Assembly: GCF_040649515.1 (NCBI RefSeq)
Contig: NZ_JBEZFP010000158.1
Span: 1-20,129, forward strand
DNA: 20,129 nucleotides
Source of the DNA: Yinghuangia elevatio
GTDB taxonomy: Bacteria; Actinomycetota; Actinomycetes; Streptomycetales; Streptomycetaceae
Direction of reading: 5' to 3'
The notes under the pieces are model-generated. The model ran no database searches. It was not told the DNA's origin and worked only from the letters and a program-made list of their open reading frames with translations. Shown one piece after another: positions 7,196 to 15,050 of this stretch (the first letter of the stretch is position 1; every line of letters begins with the position of its first letter). Position numbers and translations under genes: made by a program.

Positions 7196-10100
7196 ATGGA
7201 TCTGGAGGGCAGCTTGGCACGCGGAACGCCTCCGCCGGACCGGACGGACCCCGACGGGCCCGACGGCGGGGACGACGCCGCGCCCTCCGCCGACGGAGAC
7301 AGCACCGGCACCGGCACCGCGGACACGCTTAGATGGGCCGTCCTCGCCGGAACCGACGACCTCAGCGAGGCCGAGGTGCTGCGCCTGGCCGCGCAGCAGG
7401 CCGCTTCCGCGAGCGGCGCGGCCGTGGGCCTGGTCCACCTCCGAGGCGCCGCGCCCGGCACCCTGCGCCTGGCGGCGGTGGCCGGCCTGCCCACCCGGAT
7501 GGCAAGGTCGTGGGAACTGCTGGACGCCGCACCCGAGGCGCCGTACGGCGTGGCGCTCGACCGGCGCCGGGCCGCGTGGGGCGACACCCTTCCCGCCGCC
7601 GTCGCGGCCGATCCGCAGTGGGAGCGCTGGGCGCGGACGGGCATGTTCACGGTGCCCGTCGAGGTGCACGGAGAGCCGGTCGGCGTGCTGTCGGTGCTGC
7701 TGCCGGACCGGCCCCGCCCCGACCGCGAGGCGTTTCTCGTCCACCTCGCCGCGCTGGTCGGACGGCTCCTGCGCGACGCCCGCCGCTGGCAGACCGGAAC
7801 CACGCCGTGGTGGCAGGAACCGCTCACCGAACGCCGGGAGGTGATGAAGCAGGTCGCCGTCGGCACCTGGAGCTGGGACCTGGGCACCGGTCTGCTGGAC
7901 ATCGACGGCGCGACCCGCCACATGCTGGTGGCCGCGGGCCTGGACCCGGAGTCGTGGGACCGCCGGATCGAGACGTGGATGGCCCGCATCCACCCGGACG
8001 ACCGGCCGGGCGTCCAGGAGGCGATCGACCACTCGATGCGGACCGGCGAGACGTACGCGGTCGAGTACCGGGTCCTCGGCGGCGCGGACCGGGTCAGCTG
8101 GTTGGAACTGCGCGGCACGTTCGAGTACGACGAAACCGGCGCCCCCGTCAGGATGCTGGGCACCGCGTGGGACGTCACCGCCCGCCGCGACCAATTGGAC
8201 TGGCTGGTCGGGGTCCTGGAACTGCACCCGGACCCGGTCCACGTGGTCGACGCCGACGACCGGGTGCAGTGGGCCAACAAGACCGCCCGCGAGATGGCCG
8301 CCGGCGGCAGCGTCGACTTGATCGGGGCGGCGCTCTGGGACGCCGTGGAGACGCTGCGCGACCAGGGTTTGAAGGAGTTGTTCGCCCGGGCCCGCGCGAC
8401 CCCCGGAGCGCCGATGAGCCTGGAGGTCGAGGCGCGCCCACGGGCCGGCCAGGGCTCGCGGAGCGCCTTCCTGGTGGTGCGGGCCGTCCAGATCGGCGGG
8501 CTGGTCGCCGTGCAGATGGCGGACATCACCGACGCGCGCCGTGCCGAACGGGAGGCCGCCGAGCGGGTCCGGAAGGTCCTGGAGCTGAACGCCGCGCTCG
8601 TACGGGCGCTGCACACCGGCGACGTGGTCGACGTGGTGACCAGCCACCTGCTCCCGCTGTTCGAGGCGCAGGGCTTCCTGCTCCACGACCTGACGGGTCC
8701 GCGACCGCGCCTCATCGCGACGAGCGGCTACCCCTCCGCCTTCACCGCGCCCCGACGGGAGAATCCCGGCGCCTGGCAGGGCGGCCACGAACTGATCGCC
8801 ACCGACACGGCGCGGCTGCTGCCCTCGGCCGCCGAAGCCACCGGCCCCCGCGCCGCCGGGATCCGGGAACTCGCCCGCGCCACCGGCAAGCAGGCCTGGG
8901 CGGTGCTGCCGCTGCGGGCCGCCGGCCGACTGGTCGGGTCCTGCGCCGTCGCCTGGTCGCGGCCCCACCCGTTCACCGCGGACGACGAACCGGTGATGGC
9001 CAACCTGGCCACGCTGATCGCCCAGGCCCTGGAGAACGCGCGCCTGTACGAGCAGGCGCGGCACCAGGCCGAACGCCTGCAACAGGAGCTGCTGCCAGGC
9101 GAGTTGCCCACGGCTTTCGGGGTGCGGACCGCGGCACGCTACCGGACCGCCCCCGGCCACGAGTTCGGCGGCGACTGGTACGACATCGTGCCGCTGCCCG
9201 GCGGACGGGTCCTCGCGGTCATCGGCGACGTGCTGGGCCACGGGCTCGAACAGGCGATCACCATGGGCATCATCCGCCACGCGGTGCTGGCCATCGCGGC
9301 CCTGGACATGCCCGTCGACGAACTGATGGCGCGGCTCAACGACGTCGTGGTCCGGCTGAGTTCCGACGCGGACGGCCAACCCGTCTACGCCACAAGCCTG
9401 TTCGCCGTCCACGATGCCACCACCGGAGTCTGCCGCATCGCGAGCGCCGGCCACCCGCCGCCGATCGTTCTGCGCCCGGGCTCGGACCCGGTCTCCCTCG
9501 ACGTGCCGGCCGGGCCGCCGCTGGGACTCGCCCAGGTCCCCGCCGAGGTCGTGGAGACGACCCTCGAACCCGACTCCCTCCTGGTCTTCTACACCAACGG
9601 GCTGCTGGGTGCGGGGGCGACGGACGCGGCCACCCTGGGGGCCCGCGTCGCCCGGCACCGCGATTCCGCCGGGCCGCTGACCGCACGGACCGACCGGTCG
9701 GCTTGGCTGGAGGCGCTGTGCGACAGCCTCGCCGACGAGCCGCTCCGGAACACCAGGCCGGACGACGCGGCGCTGCTCCTCCTGGCAACCGAACCCTTCG
9801 CCGGCGGCCGGGCCGCCTCGTGGGACCTGCCGTGGTCCGCGGAATCAGCGGGCAAGGCAAGGGAGTTGACGACCGAATCCCTGAACTCCTGGGGGCTCGG
9901 AGAACTCGACGAAGCGGCGACGCTGGTGGTGAGCGAACTTGTCGGCAACACCGTGCGGCATGCCGTCGGACTGGGCTCCGACGCCGCGGACAACGGCTCG
10001 GGAGTGATCCGCCTCAGGCTGCTGAACCTGTCCGACCCCACCTCGGATTCGGCGGCGGCCATGGTCGTCTGCGAGGTCTACGACGGCTCGGAGGCCACAC

Positions 10101-10294
10101 CTCGGGTACGCCACCCCAGCCTCGACGACGAGTTCGGCCGCGGCCTGCAACTGGTCGCGATGATGTCCGACCAATGGGGCGCCCGATTCACCGAGTCCGG
10201 AAAATGCATCTGGGCCTCCCTCAGCGCACCGGCCGCACCCGCCGCACCGGCGGTCTCGCCCGGCTCACCCGTCGGATCCGGCTCGGCCGGCTGA
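7196..10294 (+). CDS. SpoIIE-family phosphatase with GAF/PAS sensors and HATPase kinase domain
   Basis: This is a cytosolic signalling protein of about 1,032 residues with no membrane helix. Approximate layout: GAF 45-205; PAS/PAC 217-330 (GTWSWDLGTG, RIHPDDRPGV, GTAWDVTARR); PAS 330-445 (PDPVHVVDADDRVQWANKTA); GAF 450-625; SpoIIE/PP2C 625-865 (GGDWYD, GDVLGHG, SAGHPPP, RPDDAALLLL); HATPase_c 870-1020 (SELVGNTVRH, EFGRGLQLV, GKCIWASL). Such proteins combine an RsbU-like phosphatase and an RsbW-like kinase to tune sigma or anti-sigma partners in partner switching; the partners are not in the window. The usual YTDG metal-binding Asp is Asn at about residue 801 (FYTNG). The start is uncertain: ATG 7196 lacks a good ribosome site, TTG 7214 has GGAGG 5 nt upstream, and ATGs at 7151 and 7160 are also in frame. 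Confidence 0.88.
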   Translation: MDLEGSLARGTPPPDRTDPDGPDGGDDAAPSADGDSTGTGTADTLRWAVLAGTDDLSEAEVLRLAAQQAASASGAAVGLVHLRGAAPGTLRLAAVAGLPTRMARSWELLDAAPEAPYGVALDRRRAAWGDTLPAAVAADPQWERWARTGMFTVPVEVHGEPVGVLSVLLPDRPRPDREAFLVHLAALVGRLLRDARRWQTGTTPWWQEPLTERREVMKQVAVGTWSWDLGTGLLDIDGATRHMLVAAGLDPESWDRRIETWMARIHPDDRPGVQEAIDHSMRTGETYAVEYRVLGGADRVSWLELRGTFEYDETGAPVRMLGTAWDVTARRDQLDWLVGVLELHPDPVHVVDADDRVQWANKTAREMAAGGSVDLIGAALWDAVETLRDQGLKELFARARATPGAPMSLEVEARPRAGQGSRSAFLVVRAVQIGGLVAVQMADITDARRAEREAAERVRKVLELNAALVRALHTGDVVDVVTSHLLPLFEAQGFLLHDLTGPRPRLIATSGYPSAFTAPRRENPGAWQGGHELIATDTARLLPSAAEATGPRAAGIRELARATGKQAWAVLPLRAAGRLVGSCAVAWSRPHPFTADDEPVMANLATLIAQALENARLYEQARHQAERLQQELLPGELPTAFGVRTAARYRTAPGHEFGGDWYDIVPLPGGRVLAVIGDVLGHGLEQAITMGIIRHAVLAIAALDMPVDELMARLNDVVVRLSSDADGQPVYATSLFAVHDATTGVCRIASAGHPPPIVLRPGSDPVSLDVPAGPPLGLAQVPAEVVETTLEPDSLLVFYTNGLLGAGATDAATLGARVARHRDSAGPLTARTDRSAWLEALCDSLADEPLRNTRPDDAALLLLATEPFAGGRAASWDLPWSAESAGKARELTTESLNSWGLGELDEAATLVVSELVGNTVRHAVGLGSDAADNGSGVIRLRLLNLSDPTSDSAAAMVVCEVYDGSEATPRVRHPSLDDEFGRGLQLVAMMSDQWGARFTESGKCIWASLSAPAAPAAPAVSPGSPVGSGSAG

Positions 10295-10333
10295 CCGCGA
10301 GACGGCCCGGGCCGGCGTACCCGCGCCGATGCG

Positions 10334-10915
10334 TCACGCGGGGGCGCGGCGGCCCTCGTCGACGACCCGCTCGGCGAGTTCGCGGGCGGCCGCGGCCGGG
10401 CCGGACCCGGGGCGGGTCGCGGCGACGGCGAGCAACCCGTCGACCAGCAGCTGGAGTTGGTCGGCGGCGTGGCCCGGTCGCGGGTGTTCCAGTCTGACCA
10501 GTTCGTGTTCCAGGATCTGGTGCACGTCTTCGCGGTACTCGCGGGTGACGGCGTGTCCCGGGTGGTCCGGGTCCGCGAGGGCGAGATCCGCGGCGAGGTA
10601 GCGGCAGCCGCGGAAGGCGGGGGTGTCGGCGACCTCGCCGAGCCGGTCGAACACCGCGAGCAGGCGCGCACGCGGATCGTCGCCCGCGGCGTCCATGGTG
10701 GTGCGGTACGCGGCCACGTCCACCACGGCGGTACGCCGCAGCACCTCGGTGATCAGGCCGTCCTTGCCCCCGAAGTGCTCGTACAGCGAACGCCTCGCCA
10801 CGTTCGCGGACTTCAGGATCGCGTCGATGCCGACGCCCATGCCCTGGGTGTACGTGAGCTGCCGAGCCGCGTCCAGAAGGCGTTCGCGGGGGCCGGGTGT
10901 GGTGCGCGCTGTCAT
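10334..10915 (-). CDS. TetR/AcrR-family transcriptional regulator
   Basis: The 193-residue repressor has an N-terminal helix-turn-helix: RERLLDAARQLTYTQG, then GIDAILKSANVARRSLYEHFGGKDGLI. The ligand-binding helical domain includes GCRYLAADLALADPDHP and LQLLVDGLLAVA. The tail resembles the YdeS/TetR_C-type regulators common next to small oxidoreductases. It is divergent from the SnoaL-like gene over two operator-like palindromes, so it probably represses that gene, the MDR dehydrogenase behind it, and itself. A minus-strand -10 (CAGGCT, 10927-10922) ends 6 nt before the ATG, so the transcript is likely leaderless. It converges with the SpoIIE-type gene (39 bp between stops). Confidence 0.88.
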   Translation of the reverse strand: MTARTTPGPRERLLDAARQLTYTQGMGVGIDAILKSANVARRSLYEHFGGKDGLITEVLRRTAVVDVAAYRTTMDAAGDDPRARLLAVFDRLGEVADTPAFRGCRYLAADLALADPDHPGHAVTREYREDVHQILEHELVRLEHPRPGHAADQLQLLVDGLLAVAATRPGSGPAAAARELAERVVDEGRRAPA

Positions 10916-10934
10916 GGCCCCAGCCTGCCACCCG

Positions 10935-10984
10935 TTGACAGGTAGATCAACCGGTCTATATGTTCCTACCAGACCGATCGGTCT
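10935..10984. promoter_or_regulatory. Divergent promoter with two TetR operator-like sites
   Basis: The plus promoter is a perfect -35 TTGACA (10935-10940) with -10 TATATG (10957-10962). Site 1, TAGATCAACCGGTCTA (10943-10958), is an imperfect palindrome lying in the spacer. Site 2, AGACCGATCGGTCT (10971-10984), is a perfect 14-bp palindrome over the expected start point. On the minus strand, TTGATC (10950-10945) and CAGGCT (10927-10922) with a 17-bp spacer form a promoter for the TetR gene. Confidence 0.7.
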
Positions 10985-11008
10985 ATCTACCCCATTGGGA
11001 GGGCCCCC

Positions 11009-11425
11009 ATGTCCGTACGCACCACCGCCGAGGTCATCGACCGCTTCAACCACGCGTTCGTCAACCGCGACGCCGCCGCACTCGGCGACCTGGTCGGCGA
11101 GAACTGCGTGATGGAGTCCGTGCAGCCGGCCCCGCGCGGGGAACGCGTCGAGGGCCGGGAGGCCTGCGTGGCGTGGTGGCAGGCCCTGGTCGACGACCAC
11201 ACGACGCAGTTCACCCCGGTGGACGTGTTCGTCACCGGCGAACGCGCCGCCATCAGCTGGGAGTACCGCTACGGCGAAGGCCCCGCCGACTGGGTCGCGG
11301 GCGTCAACATCATGCGCGTACAGGACGGCGTGATCGTCGAGGCACTGGGCTACAGCAAGACCGCGGGCGAGGTCCCCCTCGCGACGGATGCCGAGGCGGA
11401 CGCCCCCGCGGGAGCCACCCGCTGA
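11009..11425 (+). CDS. SnoaL-like / NTF2-like fold protein
   Basis: The 138-residue product has the cone-shaped alpha+beta barrel pattern of the SnoaL/NTF2 superfamily: TTAEVIDRFNHAFVNRDAAALGDLVGENCVMES, EGREACVAWWQALV, then the strand pairs ERAAISWEYRYG and WVAGVNIMRVQDGVIVEALGY. Members are polyketide cyclases, isomerases, hydrolases or non-catalytic ligand binders, so the reaction cannot be read from the sequence. GGGAGGG at 10997-11003 gives a good ribosome site 6 nt before the ATG. It is first behind the TetR-controlled promoter, with the MDR dehydrogenase 160 bp downstream on the same strand. Confidence 0.8.
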   Translation: MSVRTTAEVIDRFNHAFVNRDAAALGDLVGENCVMESVQPAPRGERVEGREACVAWWQALVDDHTTQFTPVDVFVTGERAAISWEYRYGEGPADWVAGVNIMRVQDGVIVEALGYSKTAGEVPLATDAEADAPAGATR

Positions 11426-11477
11426 GCCGTGTCGGCTCCTCCGATCGCACGTCGGGACCACACCCGAACCCCGAGCG

Positions 11478-11537
11478 CGACAACGAGTACGACAACGAGT
11501 ACGACGACAAGTACGTCGACGAGTGCGTCGACGACGT
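11478..11537 (+). repeat. Five imperfect 12-bp tandem repeats in the intergenic spacer
   Basis: Units start at 11478, 11490, 11502, 11514 and 11526. The first two are identical (CGACAACGAGTA); the others drift (CGACGACAAGTA, CGTCGACGAGTG, CGTCGACGACGT). The array lies between the SnoaL-like and dehydrogenase genes. The SnoaL-like frame has already stopped, so it appears non-coding. Confidence 0.75.
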
Positions 11538-11585
11538 GCTCCACCGAGCACGACAACCAACACCACGGCAAGAGGGGGCACTTCC

Positions 11586-12590
11586 ATGCGCAGCTACCAC
11601 TTGGACAGCGGAGCCGGGCTCAGCGGTCTCACGGTGCGGGAACACGACACGCCGGCGCCCGGTCCCGGGCAGGTGGCGGTCGCCGTCCGCGCGACCTCGC
11701 TCAGCTTCCGCGAACTCCTGGTTCTCCGCGGCGACTACATTCTCCCGGTGAAGCCCGACGTCGTCCCGATATCGGACGGGGCCGGCGACGTCGTCGCGGT
11801 CGGGGCGGGCGTGACGGCGGTGGGCGTCGGCGACCGGGTCGCGGCGACGCTGTTCCCGAGTTGGCAGGACGGCCCGTTCGGCCTGGAGCACCTGCCGCAA
11901 CTGGGCGGCTCGCTCGACGGGATGCTCACCGAGATCGCGTTGGTCGACGCGGCCGGGCTCGTCCCCGTCCCCGACCATCTGTCGTACGAGGAGGCCGCGA
12001 CACTCCCCTGCGCCGCGGTCACCGCCTGGAACGCGCTGACCGGCGATGGCGCCGGTCTGCGGCCCGGGCAGACCCTGGTGGTGCAAGGCTCGGGCGGTGT
12101 CTCGCTGTTCGCGCTCCAGTTCGGCAAGGCGCTGGGCGCACGCGTCATCGCGACGACCAGCAGCCCCGAGAAGGCGGCACGCCTGGTCGAGCTCGGGGCC
12201 GACGACGTCGTCGACTACCGGGCCACACCCGACTGGTCTGGCCGGGTACGTGAACTCACGGGCGGCCGCGGCGCCGATCGTGTCGTCGACATCGCGGGCC
12301 TGCTCGAACAGTCCCTGCGCGCGGTGGCGATGGCGGGCCATGTCGCCTGCGTCGGGTTCGCGTCGGAGACCGCGCCGCCGGTCGACCCCCGCATCCTGTT
12401 CGGCTCCGGCGCGAGCGTACGCGCCGTCGCGGTCGGCAGCCGCGCCCAGTTCCTCGACATGAACCGCATGATCGCCGTCAACCGGCTGCGCCCGGTCATC
12501 GACCGCACGTTCGCGTTCGACGACGCGGCGGCCGCGTACGACTACTACGCCTCGGGCAAATCCTTCGGCAAGGTCGTCATCACCGTCTGA
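11586..12590 (+). CDS. Zinc-independent MDR alcohol dehydrogenase / quinone oxidoreductase
   Basis: The 334-residue medium-chain dehydrogenase/reductase has a GroES-like N-terminal half (GPGQVAVAVRATSLSFRELLVLRGDY, VPISDGAGDVVAVGAGV, GDRVAATLFPSW). The Rossmann half carries the NAD(P) motif VVQGSGGVSLFALQFGKALGARVIATTSS and ends YYASGKSFGKVVITV. The Cys and His-Glu zinc ligands of classical alcohol dehydrogenases are absent, placing it with zinc-free quinone/enone reductase-like members. The substrate is unknown. A purine-rich AGAGGGGG lies 7 nt before the ATG. It is likely co-transcribed with the SnoaL-like gene under TetR control, although the 160-bp spacer could hold its own promoter. Confidence 0.87.
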   Translation: MRSYHLDSGAGLSGLTVREHDTPAPGPGQVAVAVRATSLSFRELLVLRGDYILPVKPDVVPISDGAGDVVAVGAGVTAVGVGDRVAATLFPSWQDGPFGLEHLPQLGGSLDGMLTEIALVDAAGLVPVPDHLSYEEAATLPCAAVTAWNALTGDGAGLRPGQTLVVQGSGGVSLFALQFGKALGARVIATTSSPEKAARLVELGADDVVDYRATPDWSGRVRELTGGRGADRVVDIAGLLEQSLRAVAMAGHVACVGFASETAPPVDPRILFGSGASVRAVAVGSRAQFLDMNRMIAVNRLRPVIDRTFAFDDAAAAYDYYASGKSFGKVVITV

Positions 12591-12632
12591 ACGGGCGACC
12601 GGCTCCCCCGCTCGGACGGTGTCGGGCCGACG

Positions 12633-13847
12633 TCACAGCAGGTCGCCCGCCACCTTCATGGCGACGATGTCGTCCCAGGCGCGCCCGAGTCCGCCGACTA
12701 TCTCGTCGCCGTGCTCGCCGTGCTCGGGTGCCCGTCGGAGGCGCTGCGGCGCGTCGTCGAACTGCGCCGGACTGGCGACCAGGGGGAACTTCCCTGTCGG
12801 GCCTTCGACTTCGACAAGATAGTCGTTGGCCTGGACCTGCGGATCGGCCCCGGTCTCCCCGGCGGAGCGTACGACGGTCCAGGGGATCGGCAGGTCGGCC
12901 AGCACGGTCGACCACTCGTCGAGGGGCCGGGCGGCGAAGACCGCGTCCAACTCGGCGATGCACGCCGCGGCGTTGGCGGCGAGTGAAGTGCTGTCCTGGA
13001 AGCGCGGATCGGCGCCGAGGTCGTCGCGGCCGACTGCGGCGCACAGTTTGGCGAAGGAGCCCTCGGTGAGCACCCCGGACAGGTAGATGTACCGGTCGTC
13101 GGCGGTGCGGTAGGCGTTGACCAGGGGGTTGCGCGCGTCGGCGTGCCGGAACCGCGGGATGGCCTCGATGCCGTACAACTGCGCGGCCACCGCGTTCGGC
13201 GACATCACCCACATCGCCGACGAGAGCAGGGAGACGTCGACCACGGCCCCGGCGCCGGTGCGTTCGCGACGGAACAGCGCCGCGGCGATCGCGCCGGCGA
13301 GGAAGCCGCCGGAGGTGAGGTCGCCGAAGGCCGGGGACACCAGCGGCACGAACTCGTCGGCGACCTGGCTGGCGGCGTGGCCGACGCCGGCGCGGCTCCA
13401 GAAGTCGGTGATGTCGTAGCCGCCGCGGTCGCGTTCGGGTCCGCGGTCGCCGTGGCCGGTGGCCCGGGCGTAGACCAGGGCGGCGTTGAGGGCGTGCAGG
13501 TCCGGCACGTCCAGGCCGAAGCGGCGGCGGGCACTCGGGAGGAGGTTGGTGACGAACACGTCGGCCTCGCGTACGAGATCGTGCAGGACGTCGCGGCCGG
13601 CCTCGGTCGAGACGTCGAGCGCGATGCAGCGCTTGCCGCGGTTGAGGATCTGCCACATGAACCGGACGCCGACGTCCTTGTCCGGCAGCCCGGCCACCGG
13701 ATTGCCGTTCATCGGGTCCGCCGTGTGCGGCGGGACGACCTTCACGACGTCCGCGCCCCAGTCCGCCAGGATGGCCCCGGCGGAGGGGGCGAAGGCGTAC
13801 ATCGCCACCTCGACGACCTTGACACCCTGGAGCAGGTCGTACGTCAT
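12633..13847 (-). CDS. CaiB/BaiF family III CoA-transferase
   Basis: The 404-residue protein has the family III signature: GVKVVEVAMYAFAPSAGAILADWGADVVKV, NRGKRCIALDVSTEAGRDVLHDLVREADVFV, then GGYDITDFWSRAG. D145 of that motif is placed at the conserved catalytic Asp that forms the acyl-anhydride intermediate. The C-terminal part (YIYLSGVLTEGSFAKLCAAVG, PIPWTVVRSAGE) is also typical. It moves CoA between carboxylic acids in the cytosol. The ATG overlaps the stop of the amidohydrolase gene in an ATGA, indicating translational coupling as the last gene of a four-gene operon. It probably activates a carboxylate of the pathway; the acid is unknown. Converges with the MDR gene. Confidence 0.9.
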   Translation of the reverse strand: MTYDLLQGVKVVEVAMYAFAPSAGAILADWGADVVKVVPPHTADPMNGNPVAGLPDKDVGVRFMWQILNRGKRCIALDVSTEAGRDVLHDLVREADVFVTNLLPSARRRFGLDVPDLHALNAALVYARATGHGDRGPERDRGGYDITDFWSRAGVGHAASQVADEFVPLVSPAFGDLTSGGFLAGAIAAALFRRERTGAGAVVDVSLLSSAMWVMSPNAVAAQLYGIEAIPRFRHADARNPLVNAYRTADDRYIYLSGVLTEGSFAKLCAAVGRDDLGADPRFQDSTSLAANAAACIAELDAVFAARPLDEWSTVLADLPIPWTVVRSAGETGADPQVQANDYLVEVEGPTGKFPLVASPAQFDDAPQRLRRAPEHGEHGDEIVGGLGRAWDDIVAMKVAGDLL

Positions 13848-14995
13848 ACGCCCAGCAGCTTCCGCATGTTGGTCTCCGCGATCTTGAGGGCGTCCTCGTC
13901 GGGGACGTCCGCGAGCGCCGCGGCGAGTTCCTTGCGGTTGTCCGGCCAGCGCCCGTCGCCGTGCGGGAAGTCGCCTTCCCAGAGCAGGTTGTCGACCGGG
14001 ACGTCGCCCAACGACTTGAGCGCGAACCGCTCGTCGACCAGGCAGACGAACAGGTGCTCCGCGAACCGCTCGCGGGGCGGCCTACTGCCCATGCCCGCCT
14101 GGCCGATCGCCAGGTCGCGGCCCAACCGACCGTCGTGGAAGGTCTTTTCGGCGCGTTCCAGCAGATACGGGATCCACCCGGCGCCACCCTCGGACAGGAT
14201 CACCCGCAGCCCGGGGAAGCGGTCCAACACGTCCGACATGAGCCAATCGGCCGCCGCCATCATCGAGTTGACGCCGTTGAGGGTCACCAGGACGCCGGGC
14301 GGCGCGTCGTCGGACGTGGTGACAAGCCGCGACGAACTGCCGATGTGCTGGCACACCGGCAGCCGCGCCTCGTGCAGGAACGCCCAGAGCGGGTCCCAGT
14401 GCCGGGTGTGCAGCGACGGCAGGCCCAGCACGGTGGGGTTCTCCGAGAACGCGATCGCCTTCGCGCCCTTGGCGGCGACGCGCTCGGCCTCGGCCACGGC
14501 CAGGTCGATGTCGTACAGCGGCAGGATCGCCGCGCCGTAGAGCCGTTGGGGGTCGACCGAGCACCATTCGTCGAGCAGGTAGTCGTTGTACGTGCGCAGG
14601 AACACCAGCCCGGCGTCGAGGTCCTTGACCCCGAGGAAGAAGCGGTGCCCCGCGAACCGCGCGAAGTTGGGGAACGTGAGCTGCCCCCACACGCCGTCGA
14701 TGTCCATGTCGGCCAGGCGGTGCACGGGGTCGTGGCACCCGGGGCGGATCTCGTCGAAGTTGGCGGTGCCCGGCGCCGGCGGGTAGCCGCTCTCGGGGTG
14801 CCCCGGGAGCGGGCGGCAACTGCCCATGGGGATGTAGGTGAGCTGATCGTCGTACAGCCAGGCGTCGCGGCCGTCGGTTCGGACGACGCGCGGGGCGCGG
14901 TCCAGGTACGCGGCGGGTACGCGGTCGACCCACAGGTGCGGGGGCTCGATCATGTGGTCGTCCGCGGAGATGAGTTTGGCACCGTCGGGAAGCAC
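13844..14995 (-). CDS. Amidohydrolase-2 family metal-dependent hydrolase/decarboxylase
   Basis: The 383-residue TIM-barrel protein resembles aminocarboxymuconate-semialdehyde decarboxylase. Near the N-terminus is the metal motif D12-x-H14 (ISADDHMIEPPHLW). It also has DIDGVWGQLTFPN, LPVCQHIGSSS (metal His) and near the end WEGDFPHGDGRWPDNR, matching the usual SDYPH motif. Members decarboxylate or hydrolyse cyclic or aromatic acids using one divalent metal. GTG 14995 was chosen because it precedes the DxH motif and leaves 55 bp to the upstream gene; its AAGG ribosome site is weak. An upstream in-frame ATG at 15094 would overlap the Ltp gene and is unlikely. Third gene of the operon. Confidence 0.87.
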   Translation of the reverse strand: MLPDGAKLISADDHMIEPPHLWVDRVPAAYLDRAPRVVRTDGRDAWLYDDQLTYIPMGSCRPLPGHPESGYPPAPGTANFDEIRPGCHDPVHRLADMDIDGVWGQLTFPNFARFAGHRFFLGVKDLDAGLVFLRTYNDYLLDEWCSVDPQRLYGAAILPLYDIDLAVAEAERVAAKGAKAIAFSENPTVLGLPSLHTRHWDPLWAFLHEARLPVCQHIGSSSRLVTTSDDAPPGVLVTLNGVNSMMAAADWLMSDVLDRFPGLRVILSEGGAGWIPYLLERAEKTFHDGRLGRDLAIGQAGMGSRPPRERFAEHLFVCLVDERFALKSLGDVPVDNLLWEGDFPHGDGRWPDNRKELAAALADVPDEDALKIAETNMRKLLGV

Positions 14996-15050
14996 GATGA
15001 GGCCTTGCCTTTCTCTCTGTGGGGACAGGGCGTTGCGCGTGCGTTGCGCG

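Noticed and set aside
6455..9658. 1,067-codon minus-strand open frame opposite marR and the SpoIIE-type gene
   Set aside because: A GC-rich antisense shadow: no family motifs, Arg/Gly/Pro-rich composition, and the plus-strand frames encode clear domains.
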